A stretch of DNA of 16,649 nucleotides from an uncultured Holdemanella sp. Lineage in GTDB: Bacteria > Bacillota_I > Bacilli_A > Erysipelotrichales > Erysipelotrichaceae. Shown here piece after piece: positions 13,757 to 16,649 of the stretch. A model generated the notes under the pieces. It was not told the origin of the DNA. It was given only the letters and a program-made list of their open reading frames with translations, and ran no database searches. Every line of letters starts with the position of its first letter. The first letter of the stretch is position 1. The translations under genes and the position numbers were made by a program. The stretch is from NCBI GenBank assembly GCA_900754615.1, contig CAAEDN010000008.1, forward strand, positions 1 to 16,649, given 5' to 3'.

Positions 13757-16582
13757 ATGAAGAAAGTATATAAAAAATTTGGCATACTATGCATGAGTGT
13801 CATTATGGCATGTATGTTGGTGTTACCTTGTTTTGCGAAGGAAACAGATAATAATATCATTCGTGTGGGATCCTTCGAAGATACCTTTAATTATATGGAT
13901 AAAAATGGTGTTCGACGAGGCTATGGCTATGAGCTTATGCAGGCATTGGCTGGTTATACGGGATGGCAATTTGAGTATGTGAAATGTGATTGGTCGAATT
14001 GCTTTGAAAAGCTTGAAAATGGCGAGATTGATATTATGGGTGATATTTCTTATACAGATGAGCGTGCCCAACAAATGCTATTTTCTGAGGAATCTATGGC
14101 CGATGAAAAATATATCTTGTATGCTGATTTGACTAATACGGATATTGTGACATCGGATTTTAAATCTTTAGATGGAAAACGTGTAGGTGTACTTATGGGT
14201 ACTGAGCCAGAGAATATGTTGACAGAGTGGGAAAATAAGTATGGTATACATACTGAACATGTGAATGTGTGTAATAATGAGGATGTAAAAAAGAAATTAG
14301 AGAACCACGAAATTGATTGTTTTGTATCTTTAGAAGAGTCAATCTGGTCGCAGCGCGGCATATCATCGGTTACTGCGATTGGTCAATCCGGTATATATTT
14401 TGTGATGAATAAAGAGCGTAGTGATATTAAGCAAGAATTGGATTATGCGATGCGCCAATTGGATCAGGATAGTCCTTTTTTCAAGGCTGATTTATATAAA
14501 AAATATTTTACTTTGGATTATACCCAGTTTCTTACAGGTGAAGAGAAGGCATGGCTCGAAAATCATGATGGTATTCGAATTGGATTTTTAAATAATGATC
14601 CTGTCACATTTTCTATGGACAAGAAAACAGAAGAATTGAGCGGAACACTACCTGAATATATCTCGTATGCCAAGGATTGCCTTGGCAATCATACACTCGA
14701 ATTTAATATACAAGCATTTGATGATTATGACAAAATGATTCAGGCACTACAAAATCATGAAATCGATGTGATTTATTATGCGAGTCGAAATCCGGATTTT
14801 GCTCAACATAAGGGCTATGCACTTACAAATACAGCTTGGACCTATAGTTTAATGGCGGTAACGGATGAGAAAAACTTTAATGAGAATGAAAGTTATACGG
14901 TGGCTGTACCAAAAGAAAAAGAAGCTTTAAAGCAACATATTGCGTACAGTTATCCGCAATGGAAATTAGTAGATTATGATTCTATTAAAGATGCATCCGA
15001 TATGGTTGTTCAAGGAAAAGTAGATTGTTTTGTCATGGGAAGTAGTCAGGCATTGAGATTTGACAGCTACAAAAATCTAAAGAGTATTCCTCTGACAAAA
15101 ACCATGGAGGCTTGTTTTGCGGTAAAAAAAGGAGAAAGGACTCTTTTGTCAGTTTTGAATAAGACAATAAAGGCCATGCCATCGGATATGCTGACAAGTG
15201 CCATTGCGATTTATGACAGTACGCAAGATAAGGTTACATTCTATGAATTCTTAAAAGATAATTTGGGTGTAGTTTTATTTTTGGGATTTAGTATAATCGT
15301 TATTATTCTTCTGCTTTTAAGAAAAGCTAAAGTGGCAGAGACTAGTGCAAAGCTTGCGGCACAGGATATGGAAAAGTTGAATGATCAATTGGAAATTGCC
15401 TTAAAGAATGCGAAGGATGCAAATCTAGCTAAAACGCAGTTTCTGCATAATATGTCACATGATATTCGTACGCCTATGAATGCGATTTTGGGTTATTCCA
15501 AGCTAATGGATGATGAATTAAAAGACAAAAGTTTACCTAAGGTTTCCAATCAATTGTTTAAACTGCAACAGGCTGGAAATATTCTTTTGTCCATTATAAA
15601 TAATGTGCTTGATATGGCACGTATTGAGAGTGGGAGAATGGATGTGGATGAAAATTATGCCGAGATTGAAGATGTTCGACAAAAATTGTTCGAAATGTTT
15701 GAGGATGAGGCAAAGAAAAAGAATATCCAACTTTCATACACTATACATGTAGAGCATAATCATGTGTTGACAGATGTTACCAAGGTAGAAGAGATATTTG
15801 TCAATATTTTAAGTAATGCATTGAAGTATACGCCAACAGGTGGCTTGATTATGATAAATGCAGAAGAGCTGCCATGTGATGAATCTGGATATATGATTAT
15901 TCGAACTTGTGTGAGTGATACAGGAATCGGAATGAGTCAGGAATATTTGGAAAAGATTTATGATGCATTTACACGAGAGAGAAGTACTACAAATAGTGGA
16001 ATCAATGGAACTGGACTTGGTATGGCAATTGTAAAGAAATATGTTGATTTGTTGGGTGGAACAATAAGTGTTGAGAGTGAGCTTGGCAAGGGTAGTACCT
16101 TTATTGTTACATTGAAACATAAAATAGCGGATGCATATTATTATACAAAAGAAAATCATGAAAATAATGGGTTAAGTAGTGAGATTCTTGTAGGTAAGAA
16201 TATCTTGTTAGCGGAAGACAATGATTTGAATGCAGAGATTGCGATGGAAATTCTTGTGCGTGCAGGTCTTAAAGTGGAACGTGTAGAGGATGGCATTGAA
16301 TGCGTAAATCAAATAACTGAAATGCCAGCTGGCACTTACGATTTGATTTTAATGGATATTCAAATGCCTAGAATGGATGGGTATAAGGCTACGCAACAAA
16401 TTCGATGTCTGTCGGATTCGAATAAGGCAAATATACCTATACTTGCGATGACGGCCAACGCATTTGAAGAAGATAAGAAAAAGGCATTTGCGGCTGGAAT
16501 GAATGGCCATATCGCAAAACCAATTCGAGTGGACGAATTGATGAACATATTAACAAATATTATATGGTGCTGTAACGAGTAA
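13757..16582 (+). CDS. Hybrid sensor histidine kinase with two SBP_bac_3-like sensor domains (EvgS/BvgS-like)
   Basis: This 941-residue membrane sensor has a signal peptide (1-27), binding-protein-like domain 1 (about 34-250) and domain 2 (about 272-495), one helix (503-521) and a helical linker. HisKA follows with phosphoacceptor His568 (HNMSHDIRTPMNAILGYS). The HATPase has the N box Asn687, G1 DTGIGM (721-726) and G2 GTGLG (751-755). The receiver domain has acidic pair Glu820/Asp821, Asp867, Thr899 and Lys921. The link LTGEEKAWLENHDGIRIG (259-276) resembles the conserved one between tandem sensor domains of BvgS-type kinases. All catalytic residues are present, so it should bind small solutes such as amino acids outside and phosphorylate internally. 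Unlike EvgS or BvgS it has no PAS and no HPt domain, and no partner regulator is visible. It has its own promoter; the ribosome site (AGG, 13747-13749) is weak. Confidence 0.93.
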   Translation: MKKVYKKFGILCMSVIMACMLVLPCFAKETDNNIIRVGSFEDTFNYMDKNGVRRGYGYELMQALAGYTGWQFEYVKCDWSNCFEKLENGEIDIMGDISYTDERAQQMLFSEESMADEKYILYADLTNTDIVTSDFKSLDGKRVGVLMGTEPENMLTEWENKYGIHTEHVNVCNNEDVKKKLENHEIDCFVSLEESIWSQRGISSVTAIGQSGIYFVMNKERSDIKQELDYAMRQLDQDSPFFKADLYKKYFTLDYTQFLTGEEKAWLENHDGIRIGFLNNDPVTFSMDKKTEELSGTLPEYISYAKDCLGNHTLEFNIQAFDDYDKMIQALQNHEIDVIYYASRNPDFAQHKGYALTNTAWTYSLMAVTDEKNFNENESYTVAVPKEKEALKQHIAYSYPQWKLVDYDSIKDASDMVVQGKVDCFVMGSSQALRFDSYKNLKSIPLTKTMEACFAVKKGERTLLSVLNKTIKAMPSDMLTSAIAIYDSTQDKVTFYEFLKDNLGVVLFLGFSIIVIILLLLRKAKVAETSAKLAAQDMEKLNDQLEIALKNAKDANLAKTQFLHNMSHDIRTPMNAILGYSKLMDDELKDKSLPKVSNQLFKLQQAGNILLSIINNVLDMARIESGRMDVDENYAEIEDVRQKLFEMFEDEAKKKNIQLSYTIHVEHNHVLTDVTKVEEIFVNILSNALKYTPTGGLIMINAEELPCDESGYMIIRTCVSDTGIGMSQEYLEKIYDAFTRERSTTNSGINGTGLGMAIVKKYVDLLGGTISVESELGKGSTFIVTLKHKIADAYYYTKENHENNGLSSEILVGKNILLAEDNDLNAEIAMEILVRAGLKVERVEDGIECVNQITEMPAGTYDLILMDIQMPRMDGYKATQQIRCLSDSNKANIPILAMTANAFEEDKKKAFAAGMNGHIAKPIRVDELMNILTNIIWCCNE

Positions 16583-16623
16583 GTAAATTTTATTACTTAT
16601 GGAGTTCAGCTCCTTTCTTTTTG
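16580..16623 (+). terminator. Weak terminator candidate after the kinase gene
   Basis: Two small hairpins follow the coding region. One is TAAGTAA/TTACTTA (16580-16586 with 16593-16599), which includes the stop codon. The second is a short GC-rich stem GGAG/CTCC (16601-16604 with 16610-16613), followed by a T-rich stretch interrupted by one C (16614-16622). The second hairpin with its T tract is the more terminator-like. Confidence 0.5.
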
Positions 16624-16649
16624 TTCGATTAGCTTTAATATAAATAAAA

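Overview
The window is AT-rich DNA of low-GC Gram-positive (Bacillota) type: strong AGGAGG-like ribosome sites, short Rho-independent terminators and sigma-A-like promoter spacing. Every supported gene is on the + strand. It carries a nearly complete accessory Sec (SecA2/SecY2) export and O-glycosylation locus next to the end of a serine-rich repeat adhesin. Such loci are best known from streptococci, staphylococci and lactobacilli. The atypical adhesin C-terminus and the neighbouring EvgS/BvgS-like hybrid kinase make me suspect a less-studied gut or oral lineage, perhaps Erysipelotrichia-like. That placement is a low-confidence inference.

Layout. (1) 1-1085: 3' end of a serine-rich repeat protein (SRRP); the gene runs off the left edge. 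It ends in an acidic linker, a hydrophobic segment and a charged tail, with no LPXTG motif. A hairpin terminator or attenuator follows (1099-1140). (2) 1154-11160: tightly packed operon secY2-asp1-asp2-asp3-secA2-gtfA-gtfB plus a 56-residue two-helix membrane protein that fits an Asp4/Asp5 (SecE/SecG-like) subunit. Most genes overlap or nearly touch. A strong terminator (11173-11208) closes it. (3) 11247-13647: a two-gene unit, LemA-family protein plus DUF2207 (YciQ-like) membrane protein with a Gly-rich C-terminus, closed by a terminator directly after the stop codon. (4) 13694-16582: a near-consensus promoter and a 941-residue hybrid histidine kinase with two periplasmic-binding-protein-like sensor domains, one membrane helix, HisKA, HATPase and a receiver domain, then a weak terminator at the right edge.

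How the genes work together (family knowledge applied to this locus): GtfA/GtfB add GlcNAc to serines of the SRRP in the cytosol. Asp1, Asp2 and Asp3 act on the glycoprotein and deliver it, Asp2 probably as an O-acetyltransferase. SecA2 drives it through SecY2, with the small membrane protein as a likely channel subunit. LemA/DUF2207 and the kinase are separate transcription units, and nothing in the sequence ties them to adhesin export. No intergenic stretch reaches 300 bases. I see no RNA genes, mobile elements or CRISPR arrays.
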